Positions 50,547 to 59,251 of a stretch of DNA of 64,000 nt are shown one piece after another. The position numbers and the translations under genes were made by a program. Every line of letters begins with the position of its first letter. The stretch's first letter is position 1. The DNA is from Verrucomicrobiales bacterium (GTDB taxonomy: Bacteria; Verrucomicrobiota; Verrucomicrobiia; Verrucomicrobiales; DEV007), in NCBI GenBank assembly GCA_029940475.1, contig JAPYUT010000001.1:2843-66842 (forward strand), written 5' to 3'. The notes below the pieces were generated by a model, which worked only from the letters and a program-made list of their open reading frames with translations, had not been told where the DNA came from and did not search any database.

Positions 50547-52832
50547 GTGTTTCGTCTTATCCTGTCGGCGTTTTTTATGGTGGCTGGCCTTTGCATTTGT
50601 AAAGTTCACGGCGCACCTGTTCCCCGTGCGCTTCCCGTTGATCCTGAACCGCGTCGCCCGGAGAAGGAGATTGTGCCGCGTGCGCAACCCCTGGTATCGG
50701 GAAAAGAGGAGCCCGGGGTAACAGTGCCCAGGGCATTGCCGGTTTTACCGGGGGATCCGGATATATTGGCCAAAGAAGGTTCCCTCCCGCCACCAGAGAG
50801 GGGCAAGCCTGACCCAGGGCAGCAGGATCAGGACGGGAACATTGCCGGCTCAGTAAAAGAAGAGAAGGAAGAAAAGCCGCAGGTAAAGAAAAGACCGCCA
50901 TTTAAGCTGCCTCCGTTGCCGCCGTTGTCAGGTCTCAACGAGAGTAAGGAAAATGGGATTGCCGGTGGGTCAAGTAAACTTGGGGCTGCCTGGGAAACCC
51001 GCACTGAAGCACGCACCTTGATCCAGGCGATACCTGCTCCGCGCGGCCAGATTACCGACCGTAACGGGTTACCGCTTGCACAGAACCTGGTCGGTTATTT
51101 TGTGTCGTTGAAACTGCCCTACCTGGTCGGGGCTGATGATTCAAAGGTGATTGCCTATGCCGGGGAGAGAATGAGATTCGCCTCTACTTTACTGGGTGCA
51201 GACTGGTCGTTAAGTGACAGGAAGATTCTCAACCATTACAAGAACCGTCGTTGGTTGCCTTTGCCTTTTTCCTCAATGCTCACCCAGGCACAGAAAGAGG
51301 CAGTCGAGGAAGATCTCGGGCCAGGGCTGGAGCTTTTCCCAACATATCAGCGATATTATCCGGGAGGCGGAAGTGCATGCCATATTGTCGGCTATGTCGG
51401 TAAAAAGGCCAAGTTACCTGCCGGTCCGGTGGCCTCCGGAGAACCTCTCTGGCCACTCACCGAGGGGCGTGAAGGACTGGAGGGAACTTTTGACAGGCAT
51501 CTTCAGGGGACCCCGGGCAGTATCAATTATCTCTTTGATGCCAACGGGTTGAAACTCGGTGAGGAGATTGTGCGCCAACCCTTGCCCGGAAAGAACGTCG
51601 TCACGGCCATTGATTCTCAGATGCAGCAGTTGGCGGAGAAGGCGCTGGCTGACCATACTGACCGTGGTGCATTTGTGGTGATGGATGTGCACAGCGGCGA
51701 TATTTATGCCATGGCCTCCCGTCCCACCTACGATATCAACATCTGGATCCCGGCGATCAGCAACGCGGAGTTCAAGGCATTGCAGGAGAACCCGGACCTG
51801 CCTCTTTTCCCGCGTGCTTTCCGCGGGCAATACCCGCCTGCCTCGACATTTAAGGTTTCTGTCGCGCTGGCGGCACTTGAGAGCGGGGTGGTTGATGCCA
51901 CAACCCTGGTTGATTGCCCGACCTCGCTGGAGATAGGAGACCAGGTTTTTCACAACTGGGCCGAGTTACCGGAAGGTGAGCTTACCGTTGTAAGTGCATT
52001 GATGCGCTCGTGTAATACCTGGTTCTATAATGTCGGCCGCGAAACCGGCGGGGATAACCTTGCAGCGATGGCGCAGCGTCTCGGGTTTGGTTCCAAGACC
52101 GGGATCCGCCTTAACGCCGAGGAGGACGGGTTTATGCCCACTGACGCCCTTGTCAGGAAAAAATTCGGTCATGCCTTTCATGGTGGCTATGTGGCCCATG
52201 CGGCAATCGGGCAGGGCTCGGTGCTGGCGACTCCCCTGCAGGTGGCCCAGATGATGGCCGGGATCGCCAACGGGTATGTTTTGCCGAAACCACGCCTTGT
52301 ATTGCAGGTGCAGGATTTGAATAATAATATCATTGAGTCATTTCCCGCCGAAGAGCGTCACCCCCTTAACCTGATTCCGGAAAATGTTGCGCTGGTGCAC
52401 CAGGGCATGATTGATGTCGTGAACTCCAGCGCGGGAACCGCCAAGAGTTCGCGCAATGACTACGTGACGATGGCGGGAAAAACAGGAACCGGCCAGTGGA
52501 TCCAGAATGAGGAAAAATTTTATCTTTCCTGGTTTGCCGGGTTTATTCCCGCTGAGGATCCACAGTATGCCTTTGCCGCGGTTTGCGAGGGCAACCCGGG
52601 TGAATATATAACCGGCAGCGGCAAGGCGGCACCGATGGTCGGGAAGTTCTTTAATGCCCTGTATAAAGTCAAGGAGGAGCAGGGAGAACTCGAGGGCTAT
52701 ACCAGGACGGCAGTTGCATCAAGCCATCAGTTGCCCGGTGCAGAGGATGCCGATGAAAAAATCAGGAATGCAAGGCGTTCCTTCCTTGATTCTTTGTCCT
52801 CCCGTTCAATATTCGGCAGGCGTAATCGTTAG
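50547..52832 (+). CDS. mrdA: Penicillin-binding protein 2 (class B transpeptidase) with Pro/Arg-rich N-region
   Basis: The 761-residue protein carries all class B PBP motifs: dimerisation start PRGQITDRNGLPLAQNL, catalytic STFK (PPASTFKVSVALAALE), SCN (ALMRSCNTWFYNVGRETG) and KTGTG (MAGKTGTGQW). PBP2 cross-links peptidoglycan for elongation. The first ~25 residues look like a signal sequence. A ~120-residue low-complexity region with repeated PRALPV/PRAQPL units and an acidic-basic tail (EEKEEKPQVKKRPPFKLPP) follows. Start is GTG 50547, or possibly ATG 50577. mreCD and rodA are not in the window. Confidence 0.88.
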   Translation: MFRLILSAFFMVAGLCICKVHGAPVPRALPVDPEPRRPEKEIVPRAQPLVSGKEEPGVTVPRALPVLPGDPDILAKEGSLPPPERGKPDPGQQDQDGNIAGSVKEEKEEKPQVKKRPPFKLPPLPPLSGLNESKENGIAGGSSKLGAAWETRTEARTLIQAIPAPRGQITDRNGLPLAQNLVGYFVSLKLPYLVGADDSKVIAYAGERMRFASTLLGADWSLSDRKILNHYKNRRWLPLPFSSMLTQAQKEAVEEDLGPGLELFPTYQRYYPGGGSACHIVGYVGKKAKLPAGPVASGEPLWPLTEGREGLEGTFDRHLQGTPGSINYLFDANGLKLGEEIVRQPLPGKNVVTAIDSQMQQLAEKALADHTDRGAFVVMDVHSGDIYAMASRPTYDINIWIPAISNAEFKALQENPDLPLFPRAFRGQYPPASTFKVSVALAALESGVVDATTLVDCPTSLEIGDQVFHNWAELPEGELTVVSALMRSCNTWFYNVGRETGGDNLAAMAQRLGFGSKTGIRLNAEEDGFMPTDALVRKKFGHAFHGGYVAHAAIGQGSVLATPLQVAQMMAGIANGYVLPKPRLVLQVQDLNNNIIESFPAEERHPLNLIPENVALVHQGMIDVVNSSAGTAKSSRNDYVTMAGKTGTGQWIQNEEKFYLSWFAGFIPAEDPQYAFAAVCEGNPGEYITGSGKAAPMVGKFFNALYKVKEEQGELEGYTRTAVASSHQLPGAEDADEKIRNARRSFLDSLSSRSIFGRRNR

Positions 52833-52865
52833 CCAAAGGATATTGGATTCTATAGATTTTTGCCC

Positions 52866-53270
52866 ATGGAAATTCAAGTCGCCACCCTCTGTGATTCAGC
52901 GCATGATTATAATCATAAGCTGTGCATTATCGGAACTTTTGACACTATCTGCTCAACGCGCCTGCCGGTTATTCACCCGCAATGCGCCATAGCGCTCAGG
53001 ATATGCTTCAAGCCGGGAGACGAGGGTGAGCACGATATAGCGATTAATTTTATTGATGATGACGGCAAGCCGAAGATGCCGACGCTGCGCTCCCGCATTG
53101 GGATCCAGCTTCCCACTGATGCTTATTTCCTCACCCGTAACCTGGTGATCAATATCCAGCAGCTTCGTTTCGAGAGCGTTGGCCAGTTCTCAATCGACGT
53201 CAGTGCGGACGGGGAAATGCTGACCCGCATTCCCCTGCGCGTGATGCTTGTTGAGAACGACAAGTCGTAG
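52866..53270 (+). CDS. DUF6941-family protein
   Basis: This 134-residue protein starts at ATG 52866 (MEIQVATLCDSAHDYNHKLC). The pattern LCIIGTFDTICSTRLPVIHPQCAI with ALRICFKPGDEGEHDIAINFIDDDG is that of small beta-rich DUF6941 proteins, as far as I remember. No signal peptide or membrane segment is seen. It lies 33 nt after the PBP2 stop on the same strand. Function is unknown. Confidence 0.72.
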   Translation: MEIQVATLCDSAHDYNHKLCIIGTFDTICSTRLPVIHPQCAIALRICFKPGDEGEHDIAINFIDDDGKPKMPTLRSRIGIQLPTDAYFLTRNLVINIQQLRFESVGQFSIDVSADGEMLTRIPLRVMLVENDKS

Positions 53271-53321
53271 TGGCCGTATTTGCGGCCTGTGTCCTGGGCA
53301 TGGCCAGGCTTGTGCCCGGAT

Positions 53322-53723
53322 TCATTCAAAAAAAGTGTCCTCGTGCGAGTAGGGCGGGGCACAGCAGCAAAGAAATTGCAGGGGGGCACCTTCAGAGGCG
53401 CGGATCTGGTGCCACGCCCCGGCGGGGATGAGAATGCCGTCGCCCGGGCACACCCTGCGCAGTTCACCGTTAATTTCCATCGTTGCCTCTCCCTCGATAA
53501 TGAAATAAAGCTCCTCGCTTTGCCTGTGGTAGTGCCTTTGAGTTGCCCCATTAGCCGGTAATTGTGCCTCGGCCAGGCTTTGCCTCGTTACCGGCGCGTT
53601 GCTTGAGTCAAGGATGCTGCGGATGGCGGATCCGTCGGCAGTTGTGATGGGCTTTTGTTCAGCCAGTGGGTTAACAGTCATGGCAACAGTCTCGACCTGT
53701 TGCGGGTGGATATTCAAGTTCAC
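53322..53723 (-). CDS. Cupin-domain protein
   Basis: The ~130-residue protein has one cupin barrel with both conserved motifs: HYHRQSEELYFIIEGEATMEI (metal ligands His, His, Glu) and PGDGILIPAGAWHQI (His). Such small cupins bind a metal and act as isomerases, dioxygenases or sugar-binding sensors. The start is TTG 53723, with AAGG 6 nt upstream, or ATG 53681. It is divergent from mpl, with 37 nt between the starts. The substrate is unknown. Confidence 0.82.
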   Translation of the reverse strand: MNLNIHPQQVETVAMTVNPLAEQKPITTADGSAIRSILDSSNAPVTRQSLAEAQLPANGATQRHYHRQSEELYFIIEGEATMEINGELRRVCPGDGILIPAGAWHQIRASEGAPLQFLCCCAPPYSHEDTFFE

Positions 53724-53760
53724 CTTGCAGGGAGGCGCAGATCGCCTAGTTAAAACAGCA

Positions 53761-55170
53761 ATGGCAGCGGATAAAGATTGTCAGCATTTCCACTTTATAG
53801 GCATTTGCGGGACTGCCATGGGGGCGGTTGCAGCGGCCATGAAGGATCGTGGCTGCAGTGTCACGGGCTCCGATGAGCATGTCTATGCGCCCATGTCCAC
53901 CTTCCTTGGGGAGAAGGGAATCATCATTAAGGAGGGCTACCGGGCGGAAAATATACCCCCGCAGGCTGATGTCGTGGTGATTGGCAATGCCATGAGCCGA
54001 GGCAACGCGGAAGTCGAGGAAGTCCTTGAGCGAAGACTGCCCTATACATCGTTGCCTGAGTTGCTCAAGAACGAGTTCCTCAGGGACCGGCGCAACATGG
54101 TGGTCACCGGGACACATGGCAAGACGACAACCTCATCGATGCTCACCCATATACTGGACTCAGGCGGGTGTGATCCCGGTTACATGATTGGCGGGATTGC
54201 CCGCGACCTGGGGAGAGGGTGCAGCTTCGGCGGGTCTGAATTCTTCGTGCTTGAGGGTGATGAGTATGACACGGCATTTTTCGACAAGCGCTCAAAGTTC
54301 ATCCACTACCTGCCCGAGGTGGTGATCATCAACAACATTGAGTTCGACCATGCGGATATCTTTGAGGACATTGATGCCATCAAGCACAGTTTCCGCTGTA
54401 TGCTCAACATTGTTCCCCGCAATGGCGTGGTGTTCGTCAACGGTGATGATGCGCACGCGCTTGACGCGGCATCCGGTTGCCATGCGCAGGTGCTGCGGGT
54501 GGGGTTTGATGAAAAGTGCGAGAGGCGCATCACCGATGTGGAATACAGCCCGGGAAGCTCGGCATTCACTGTCCACGGGATGCGTTGCGAGATCCCCATG
54601 GATGGCGAGTTTAACGTGCGCAATGCCGCGATGGCGGTCTGCGCTGCCTGTTTTGTTGGCCTGGACAAAGACGGGATCGCTTTATCCCTTGCGAAATTCT
54701 CGGGTATTGCCAGGCGACAGGAACTGCGCGGGGAAGAGGGAGGGGTGAAGGTTATTGATGATTTCGGCCATCACCCGACGGCAATCCGAGCCACCCTGGG
54801 AGCCATCCGGCAGCGTCATCCGGGGAGCCGGACCTGGGCACTTTTCGAGCCCCGCTCGAATACCAGCAGGCGCAACCTGATGCAGGATGAGTTGGTGGAT
54901 GCCCTGTCGACGGCCGACGGGATATTTGTTTGCGCGATTGCTGACACAGAAAAGGTTCCCGAGGGGCAATTGCTGGACGTGGAAGCAGTGGTTTCAGAAC
55001 TTGGCGTGCGTGGCAGGATGGCATTTAGCGAACCGGACGCAGGGGCAATTGTCGCGCGGCTGCAAACACTGGCGGAGCCGGGTGACGTGGTGGTTGTCCT
55101 GAGCAATGGAGGCTTTGAGGGGATTCACACAAAGCTGCTTGAGGCCTTGCGTGAAGGGCGTGAGGAGTAA
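53761..55170 (+). CDS. mpl: UDP-N-acetylmuramate:L-alanyl-gamma-D-glutamyl-meso-diaminopimelate ligase
   Basis: Mpl joins recycled murein tripeptide to UDP-MurNAc. The 469-residue protein starts HFHFIGICGTAMGAVAAAMKD and has the Mur-ligase P-loop VVTGTHGKTTTSSMLTHIL, GGIARDLGRGCSFGGSEFFVLEGDEYDTAFF, NNIEFDHADIFED, FNVRNAAMAV and VIDDFGHHPTAIRATL. The last two groups distinguish Mpl from MurC. ATG 53761 is used; the frame runs further upstream (53599) but overlaps the cupin gene. An L,D-transpeptidase gene follows 32 nt downstream, so both are likely peptidoglycan genes in one operon. Confidence 0.92.
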   Translation: MAADKDCQHFHFIGICGTAMGAVAAAMKDRGCSVTGSDEHVYAPMSTFLGEKGIIIKEGYRAENIPPQADVVVIGNAMSRGNAEVEEVLERRLPYTSLPELLKNEFLRDRRNMVVTGTHGKTTTSSMLTHILDSGGCDPGYMIGGIARDLGRGCSFGGSEFFVLEGDEYDTAFFDKRSKFIHYLPEVVIINNIEFDHADIFEDIDAIKHSFRCMLNIVPRNGVVFVNGDDAHALDAASGCHAQVLRVGFDEKCERRITDVEYSPGSSAFTVHGMRCEIPMDGEFNVRNAAMAVCAACFVGLDKDGIALSLAKFSGIARRQELRGEEGGVKVIDDFGHHPTAIRATLGAIRQRHPGSRTWALFEPRSNTSRRNLMQDELVDALSTADGIFVCAIADTEKVPEGQLLDVEAVVSELGVRGRMAFSEPDAGAIVARLQTLAEPGDVVVVLSNGGFEGIHTKLLEALREGREE

Positions 55171-55202
55171 GCAATGACGAAAGGCAGCGGCACAATGACA
55201 GC

Positions 55203-56012
55203 ATGATTGCTGATTTTCCGGATTACCTGAGACGCATGAGCCGATGGACAATGCCATTGGCCATGGCGGCCTTGTTCACGGCCTGTCCGCAATATCGGGC
55301 CTTTGCCCAGAAGGCGGCCCCGGTGATTCTTGGCATTAAGCCGGAGATTTCGCAGCTGGTAGTGGCAGTGGCTGGGTCATGGACAGCTTTTCGGGGGAAA
55401 CTGCAGTGTTATGAACGCTTGGGAAAAGCGGCGTGGCGACCGGTTTTCACCAAGCCGGTAGCGGTGCTTCTCGGGCGCAACGGCCTGGCATGGGGGAAGG
55501 GTGTTCTTTCCGGGGCAGGTTCGCGTATCAAGCGTGAGGGGGACGGATGCGCGCCGGCAGGGGTTTTCCGTATTGGCAGGGTTTACGGGGAAGGCGCTAA
55601 GTTGCTTGCCGGAGCGCGTTATCCCTATCATCAGGTTACCCGCCGGGATGCGTGGGTTGATGATCCCGAGAACCCTCTCTATAACCGTCATGTGCGCATT
55701 GACCCGGGAAAAACTGTCCCGGCCTGGTTCGAGCAAGAGCGGATGCGCCTTGGTGACCCGGCCTACCACTGGCTGATTGAAATCCGTCACAACAGTGACC
55801 CGCCGAAACCGGGTTTTGGAAGTGCAATCTTTTTCCACACCCGCCGGGGTACGGATCGCCCGACGGCAGGATGCACGGCGATGGCCCGCGGCGACCTGGA
55901 ACAGGTGATCAGGTTTCTGCGCGCGGCGGCCAAGCCGCATTACGTGTTGATGCCCGCCGGCGAGTATGCAAAATACAGGAAGCTTTGGGGGCTGCCTGTT
56001 TCCGGGGAATAG
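55203..56012 (+). CDS. L,D-transpeptidase (YkuD-domain) protein
   Basis: This 269-residue protein has an N-terminal signal (MPLAMAALFTACPQYRAFA). Catalytic residues lie in IFFHTRRGTDRPTAGCTAM: the His in FFHT and the nucleophile Cys in TAGC. The GDGCAPAGVFRIG segment is also typical. It is a periplasmic peptidoglycan transpeptidase or carboxypeptidase by family. It follows mpl closely and precedes a small Cys-rich protein gene by 2 nt. Start is ATG 55203, or ATG 55236 (MSRWTMPL), which would place the signal nearer the N-terminus. Confidence 0.82.
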   Translation: MIADFPDYLRRMSRWTMPLAMAALFTACPQYRAFAQKAAPVILGIKPEISQLVVAVAGSWTAFRGKLQCYERLGKAAWRPVFTKPVAVLLGRNGLAWGKGVLSGAGSRIKREGDGCAPAGVFRIGRVYGEGAKLLAGARYPYHQVTRRDAWVDDPENPLYNRHVRIDPGKTVPAWFEQERMRLGDPAYHWLIEIRHNSDPPKPGFGSAIFFHTRRGTDRPTAGCTAMARGDLEQVIRFLRAAAKPHYVLMPAGEYAKYRKLWGLPVSGE

Positions 56013-56014
56013 CA

Positions 56015-56197
56015 ATGGAGTTGATGCCCGTGAGTTGCCCGGCTTGTTTTGAGACCTTCGAGGTGGTCCTCCCGCCCGCGGCCGAGTTACCGGCGGAACT
56101 TGATTATGATTGCGAGATCTGCTGCCGCCCGATGATGATTGTTGTTTCCAGTGAGCATGGCGAGGTGCGGGCTGAGGCCCGTGGACTGGGAGATTAA
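56015..56197 (+). CDS. CPXCG-motif cysteine-rich small protein
   Basis: This 60-residue protein has two Cys pairs: VSCPACFETFEVVLPP near the start and YDCEICCRPMMIVV about residue 32. This matches the CPXCG-type cysteine-rich family, with a probable single zinc-binding site. The first motif is CPAC-F here rather than CPXCG. It starts 2 nt after the transpeptidase stop and ends 4 nt before the glycosyltransferase start, so it is co-transcribed. Function is unknown. Confidence 0.78.
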   Translation: MELMPVSCPACFETFEVVLPPAAELPAELDYDCEICCRPMMIVVSSEHGEVRAEARGLGD

Positions 56198-56201
56198 AGC
56201 A

Positions 56202-57212
56202 ATGCCGCGTGTTTCAATTGTCCTGCCGGTTCGTGATGCCGATGCCACCCTGCAGCGGGCGGTGCACAGCTGCCTTACTCAGAGTTTTACCGACCTTGAG
56301 CTGATTATTGTCGATGATTCCTCGACTGGCCGGTCACCGGAGATTGCCGATCAGTTCTGCAATGCCGACCCGAGAGTGTCAGTGATTCATCTCGGCAGGC
56401 ACAGTGGTGTGGCCGCAGCGGCGGAGGCAGGGCGCCGGGCTGCCGGTGGGCAATTCGTGGCCCGGATGGATGCCGATGATGTCTGCCATCCTGAACGCAT
56501 TGCCCGGCAGGTTGCATTACTGGACAGTGATGCCGGGCTCTCGGGCTGCGGCACGGCGGTAAGGCTCATCGGAGCTCCTGCATCTGACCCCGGGCGCGGT
56601 TTTGCGGAGCATGTGCGATGGGTGAACGGCTTGAATTGTCCGGATCAGCTGGCCGCAGAGCGATTCATAGACAGCCCCGTTGTCAACCCCACATCAATGG
56701 TCAGGGCGGGTGTTTTGGAGTCGGTTGGAGGACATGAAGATCCTCAATGGGCGGAGGATTATGACCTGTGGCTGCGCCTGCTGGAAGGAGCTAATCGTCT
56801 GCTTAACATTGAAGAAGAGTTGCTCGACTGGCATGATTCCCGCGGACGCTTGACACGTTCATCGCCGCGTTACTCCGCTGACATGTTTTCCAGGGCCAAG
56901 GCGCATTACCTGTCACGGATTCCCCGTGTGGCGGCATCAGGAGTCGAGATTGCCGGAGCAGGGCCGGTGGGCAAGCGCCTGGCGCGTCACCTTGTCGCCG
57001 AGTCAGTACGTATCGGCTGCTTTTATGAGGTGAATCCGCGACGCCTGGGTGAGAGAATTGCCGGAATTGAGGTCAGGGATCACTCCGCGATGAGCTGCGG
57101 AGAATCAGTTTTATTGGCGGCGGTTGGGGTTCCCGGTGCACGCGCACGCATCCGCGGGCTTGCCCTCGCGGCAGGTTACCGGGAGGGGATCGATTTCTTT
57201 TGTGTTGCCTGA
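56202..57212 (+). CDS. Family 2 glycosyltransferase with C-terminal Rossmann-like domain
   Basis: The ~336-residue protein begins RVSIVLPVRDADATLQRAVHSC, followed by TDLELIIVDDSSTG, and GGQFVARMDADDVCHPERIARQ with the DxD metal motif, then WAEDYDLWLRLLEGAN. The C-terminal ~85 residues (GAGPVGKRLARHLVAESVRIG, VLLAAVGVPGARARIRGLALAAG) form a second nucleotide-binding-like fold whose role I do not know. The ATG 56202 is chosen because the protein then begins directly with the catalytic domain. It is the last gene of the mpl-transpeptidase-CPXCG run. The acceptor is unknown. Confidence 0.85.
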   Translation: MPRVSIVLPVRDADATLQRAVHSCLTQSFTDLELIIVDDSSTGRSPEIADQFCNADPRVSVIHLGRHSGVAAAAEAGRRAAGGQFVARMDADDVCHPERIARQVALLDSDAGLSGCGTAVRLIGAPASDPGRGFAEHVRWVNGLNCPDQLAAERFIDSPVVNPTSMVRAGVLESVGGHEDPQWAEDYDLWLRLLEGANRLLNIEEELLDWHDSRGRLTRSSPRYSADMFSRAKAHYLSRIPRVAASGVEIAGAGPVGKRLARHLVAESVRIGCFYEVNPRRLGERIAGIEVRDHSAMSCGESVLLAAVGVPGARARIRGLALAAGYREGIDFFCVA

Positions 57213-57250
57213 AGGGCAGGCAGGATACTCAGCTCGGATGCCCTCAGGTT

Positions 57251-58282
57251 TCAGTCGACATCCTTCACACAGCGGAATCCCGTGTGGTAGGAGGCGCTGA
57301 TATCGTCACTGAGTTGGCGTGCGGCGGTGCGGTAGCCGGTACAGTAGCCTTCATTGCAGAGGAAGGAACCGCCGCGGATTACCCGCTGGTGCACCGCCGG
57401 GCCGTCAGCCGGGTCGACAATGGATTCGCCCACGCCCCCTTTCGGCGCGTATTTAGGGCTCTTCTGGTAATAGCCCTGCTCATACTGGTCGGCAACGAGT
57501 TCCCAGACATTCCCGGAAATATCGTAGAGACCGTAGCCATTGGGCTCGAAACTCTTTGCCGGGGAGGAGGTCATGAACCCGTCCTTGCTGGTGTTCTCGT
57601 TGGGAAAATCCCCCTGCCAGCAGTTGGCCATGAATTTTCCTCCCGGTGTTAATTCGTCACCCCATGGGTAGAGCTTTCCATCAAGGCCGCCGCGTGCGGC
57701 ATATTCCCACTCAGCTTCAGTGGGCAGGCGTTTTCCGGCCCACTGGGCATAGGCTTCGGCGTCCTCGTAGGCGACATTGACCACAGGATGATCCCAGCGA
57801 CCCACAAGGTTTGCTTTAGGCCCCTCCGGGTGCTGCCAGTCGGCACCCGGTGTCAGTTTCCACCAGTCCCAGTGTGAAGCGGTCTGGATATTTACCTTGG
57901 TTACCGGCGGGGCCATGACAAATGCGGCCGGCAACAGGTCCTGCGGGCGTGCCTTCGGGTAATCCTCCTGCCTGAAGGGGCGCTCGGCCTGCGTTTTGTA
58001 TCCCGTGGCATCAATGAATTCCTTGAACTGGAGATTGGTGACCTCGGTGGCATCCATATAGAAGGTATCAAGGATGACCCGGTGCGGGGGCCATTCCTCG
58101 GCCCCGCTGCGCACGGGAATATTACCCTGCGCAAATAGCTCTTGGGCGGTTCCCATTTCAAAAACGCCACTTGGTATCAGGACCATTCCCGCAGGTGTGC
58201 TGCTTGAGCTTGCTTGTTTTTCTTTCTCGCAGGAAGTGAGGACAAGCAGGCAGGTGATCGTGAGGTGGGCAAGAAGGCGCAT
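57251..58282 (-). CDS. Formylglycine-generating enzyme (sulfatase-activating), lipoprotein form
   Basis: FGE converts the active-site Cys of sulfatases to formylglycine. From ATG 58282 the 343-residue protein begins with a lipoprotein signal (LLAHLTITCLLVLTSC), then MVLIPSGVFEMGT, TFYMDATEVTNLQFKEFI, RLPTEAEWEYAARGG, YDISGNVWEL and RVIRGGSFLCNEGYCTGYRTAARQ. The two Cys in FLCNEGYC match the active-site pair of true FGE (GGS-x-x-C-x4-C), which many paralogues lack. The final GFRC is also conserved. The lipobox implies function outside the cytoplasm. A sulfatase with a CSPSR motif is encoded 1.8 kb downstream. Confidence 0.9.
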   Translation of the reverse strand: MRLLAHLTITCLLVLTSCEKEKQASSSSTPAGMVLIPSGVFEMGTAQELFAQGNIPVRSGAEEWPPHRVILDTFYMDATEVTNLQFKEFIDATGYKTQAERPFRQEDYPKARPQDLLPAAFVMAPPVTKVNIQTASHWDWWKLTPGADWQHPEGPKANLVGRWDHPVVNVAYEDAEAYAQWAGKRLPTEAEWEYAARGGLDGKLYPWGDELTPGGKFMANCWQGDFPNENTSKDGFMTSSPAKSFEPNGYGLYDISGNVWELVADQYEQGYYQKSPKYAPKGGVGESIVDPADGPAVHQRVIRGGSFLCNEGYCTGYRTAARQLSDDISASYHTGFRCVKDVD

Positions 58283-58377
58283 GGCAAGGGGGGAAGGTGC
58301 TGGCTTGTCGGGGTTTTGTCCACTCTCATTGATAATGCGTTGACACCTGCACCTGAACAACGCATCGCTTAAGGGTT

Positions 58378-59157
58378 ATGACCTGCTTTCGTCCATGCAT
58401 TGACCTTCATGAGGGGGTGGTGAAGCAGGTGGTGGGCGGAACCTTCGGCAGCGGCGATGACGCGGCAGTTAAGGAGAACTTCGTCAGTGAGCGACCTGCG
58501 GCACATTATGCCGGCCTTTACCGTGATGACCGGCTTGCCGGCGGGCACGTGATCATGCTCGGGGCGGGCAATGAGGAGGCTGCCCGCAGCGCGTTGGCCG
58601 CTTATCCCGGCGGGCTCCAGCTGGGCGGAGGCATTAACCCGGATAATGCAAGGCAGTGGCTTGAGGCAGGAGCCAGCCACGTGATCGTGACTTCATTTGT
58701 CTTTGAGGAGGCAGTCTTTTGCCGCGAACGGCTGGCCGCCATGGTCAAGGCGGTTGGCAGTGAGCACCTGGTGCTTGACTTGAGCTGCCGGGTGGTGCCG
58801 GGCGGGGGCTGGAAGGTTACCAGGGACCGTTGGCGGAGCCTGACCGATTTAACGGTGGGCGAGGATACCCTTGACCGGCTGGCCGGGAGCTGTGCCGAGT
58901 TTCTGGTGCATGCGGCTGACGTTGAGGGCAAATGCGCAGGGGTAGATGAGGAACTGGTTGAAATGCTCGGCAAGTGGCAGGGCTTGCCGGTGACTTACGC
59001 CGGTGGTGCGCGTTCAATCAGCGACCTTGAGCGGGTTGATGAACTCAGTGCGGGGTGCGTTGACCTCACTGTCGGCAGTGCCCTGGATCTTTTTGGAGGC
59101 TCCGGGGTTTGTTACGCGGATTGCGTGGCCTGGAACCATCGCTCGGGACAGGAGTGA
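58378..59157 (+). CDS. hisA: HisA isomerase of the eukaryotic (HIS6) type
   Basis: The enzyme isomerises ProFAR to PRFAR in histidine synthesis. The 259-residue protein follows yeast HIS6 and not E. coli HisA: FRPCIDLHEGVVKQVVGGTF at the start, then HYAGLYRDDRLAGGHVIMLG, GGLQLGGGINPDNARQWLEAG, HVIVTSFVF, LVLDLSCRV, EFLVHAADVEGKCAGVDEELV, VTYAGGARSISDLERVDELS and VDLTVGSALDLFGG. The acid/base Asp residues of the TIM barrel are in CIDLH and AADVEG. No other his genes are adjacent. ATG 58378 is preceded by AAGGG. A bidirectional terminator follows. Confidence 0.9.
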   Translation: MTCFRPCIDLHEGVVKQVVGGTFGSGDDAAVKENFVSERPAAHYAGLYRDDRLAGGHVIMLGAGNEEAARSALAAYPGGLQLGGGINPDNARQWLEAGASHVIVTSFVFEEAVFCRERLAAMVKAVGSEHLVLDLSCRVVPGGGWKVTRDRWRSLTDLTVGEDTLDRLAGSCAEFLVHAADVEGKCAGVDEELVEMLGKWQGLPVTYAGGARSISDLERVDELSAGCVDLTVGSALDLFGGSGVCYADCVAWNHRSGQE

Positions 59158-59173
59158 GCCCGCAAAAACAAGA

Positions 59174-59202
59174 GAGGCGCACCCTGCTTGAGGATGCGCC
59201 TC
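59174..59202. terminator. Bidirectional terminator between hisA and a lipoprotein gene
   Basis: GAGGCGCA (59174-59181) pairs with TGCGCCTC (59195-59202) as a perfect 8-bp stem with a 13-nt loop. CTTT follows on the plus strand. On the minus strand the stem is followed by TCTTGTTTTT, a good T tract, so it can end both converging transcripts. Confidence 0.65.
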
Positions 59203-59251
59203 CTTTAAAGGATTGTCGGCAGGCGTGCACTTAGCGCGCCGCGTGGAGTTT

